64,000 bases of DNA from Azospirillum sp. TSH58 (GTDB lineage: Bacteria > Pseudomonadota > Alphaproteobacteria > Azospirillales > Azospirillaceae). This document shows, piece by piece, positions 63,843-64,000 of this stretch (its first letter is position 1; every line of letters starts with the position of its first letter). The notes under the pieces were generated by a model, which saw only the letters and a program-made list of their open reading frames with translations, ran no database searches and was not told the DNA's origin. Location of the stretch: assembly GCF_003119115.1 (NCBI RefSeq), contig NZ_CP022367.1, positions 1,846,930-1,910,929 of the forward strand. Reading direction: 5' to 3'. Made by a program: the position numbers and the translations under genes.

Positions 63843-64000
63843 ATGTCTGAAAAAAGCCAAAATGTGCAGGACGTGTTCCTCAACCACGTCCGCAAGAACA
63901 AGACTCCCGTGACCGTGTTCCTCGTGAACGGTGTTAAACTTCAGGGAATCATCACCTGGTTCGACAACTTCTCGGTGCTGCTGCGGCGCGACGCGCATTC
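63843..64000 (+). CDS. hfq: RNA chaperone Hfq (partial, runs off the window)
   Basis: The first 52 codons and part of the next are present: MSEKSQNVQDVFLNHVRKNK, then VTVFLVNGVKLQGIITWFDN and FSVLLRRDAH. This is the Sm1 motif of Hfq with the conserved Gln8-like and Phe/Lys/Gly residues. A clear RBS (AAGAAGGGGGCGA) precedes the ATG. It mediates sRNA-mRNA pairing and, in Azorhizobium and Azospirillum relatives, regulates nitrogen-fixation genes. The position after ntrYX-trkA-aminotransferase is the classical one; hflX would be expected next. Confidence 0.95.
   Translation, partial: MSEKSQNVQDVFLNHVRKNKTPVTVFLVNGVKLQGIITWFDNFSVLLRRDAH

Overview
This window is high-GC alphaproteobacterial chromosome, most likely Azospirillum (A. 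brasilense group) or a close Rhodospirillales relative. I infer this from the strong G/C third-position bias and from conserved gene blocks: dusB(nifR3)-ntrB-ntrC, ntrY-ntrX-trkA-aminotransferase-hfq, pdhA-pdhB(with lipoyl domain)-pdhC-lpd-lipA, and a fused ispDF. Nothing looks like phage, plasmid or CRISPR, and I saw no rRNA or tRNA gene.

Layout. 1-2.6 kb: the 3' end of era, then a ycjX/ycjF-type pair. 2.6-8.3 kb: a TPR/glycosyltransferase-like protein, two small possibly motility-linked genes, a ClpP homologue, a GT2 glycosyltransferase, a calcineurin-type phosphodiesterase and a probable amidohydrolase remnant. 8.4-12.7 kb: a two-gene RND efflux system behind a palindromic operator. 12.8-19.9 kb: a minus-strand operon of two transglutaminase-fold proteins around an ATP-grasp/alpha-E fusion, a predicted but biochemically uncharacterised amide-bond-forming system. 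20-31.5 kb: an orphan gene, an LprI-like protein, an aldose epimerase, a zinc-ribbon Ser/Thr kinase, a periplasmic cyclophilin, a ydbH-ynbE-ydbL operon and a SPINDLY/OGT-like protein. 31.6-41.1 kb: lptD, a DEAD-box helicase with a stand-alone Lrp sensor domain, small hydrolases, a lipoprotein, a spermidine-synthase-like protein and parE. 41.2-49.4 kb: a thioesterase, ftsB, the pyruvate dehydrogenase operon, lipA and ratA. 49.4-51.2 kb: pncC and ispDF. 51.4-64 kb: a CcsA-like protein, the dusB-ntrBC operon, ntrYX, an AT-rich insert with an orphan gene, trkA, a D-amino-acid aminotransferase, a HAD phosphatase and the start of hfq.

Functional links. The PDH operon, with lipA just downstream, makes the complex and supplies its lipoyl cofactor. 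NtrBC and NtrYX are two nitrogen/redox two-component systems, each with its own promoter region. Era, DusB, the RNA helicase and Hfq form a scattered RNA-metabolism theme.

Quality warning. Six single-base C/G losses break trkA, the aminotransferase and the HAD gene between about 61,540 and 63,645. I found none in the other conserved genes, so they look more like sequence errors than gene decay.
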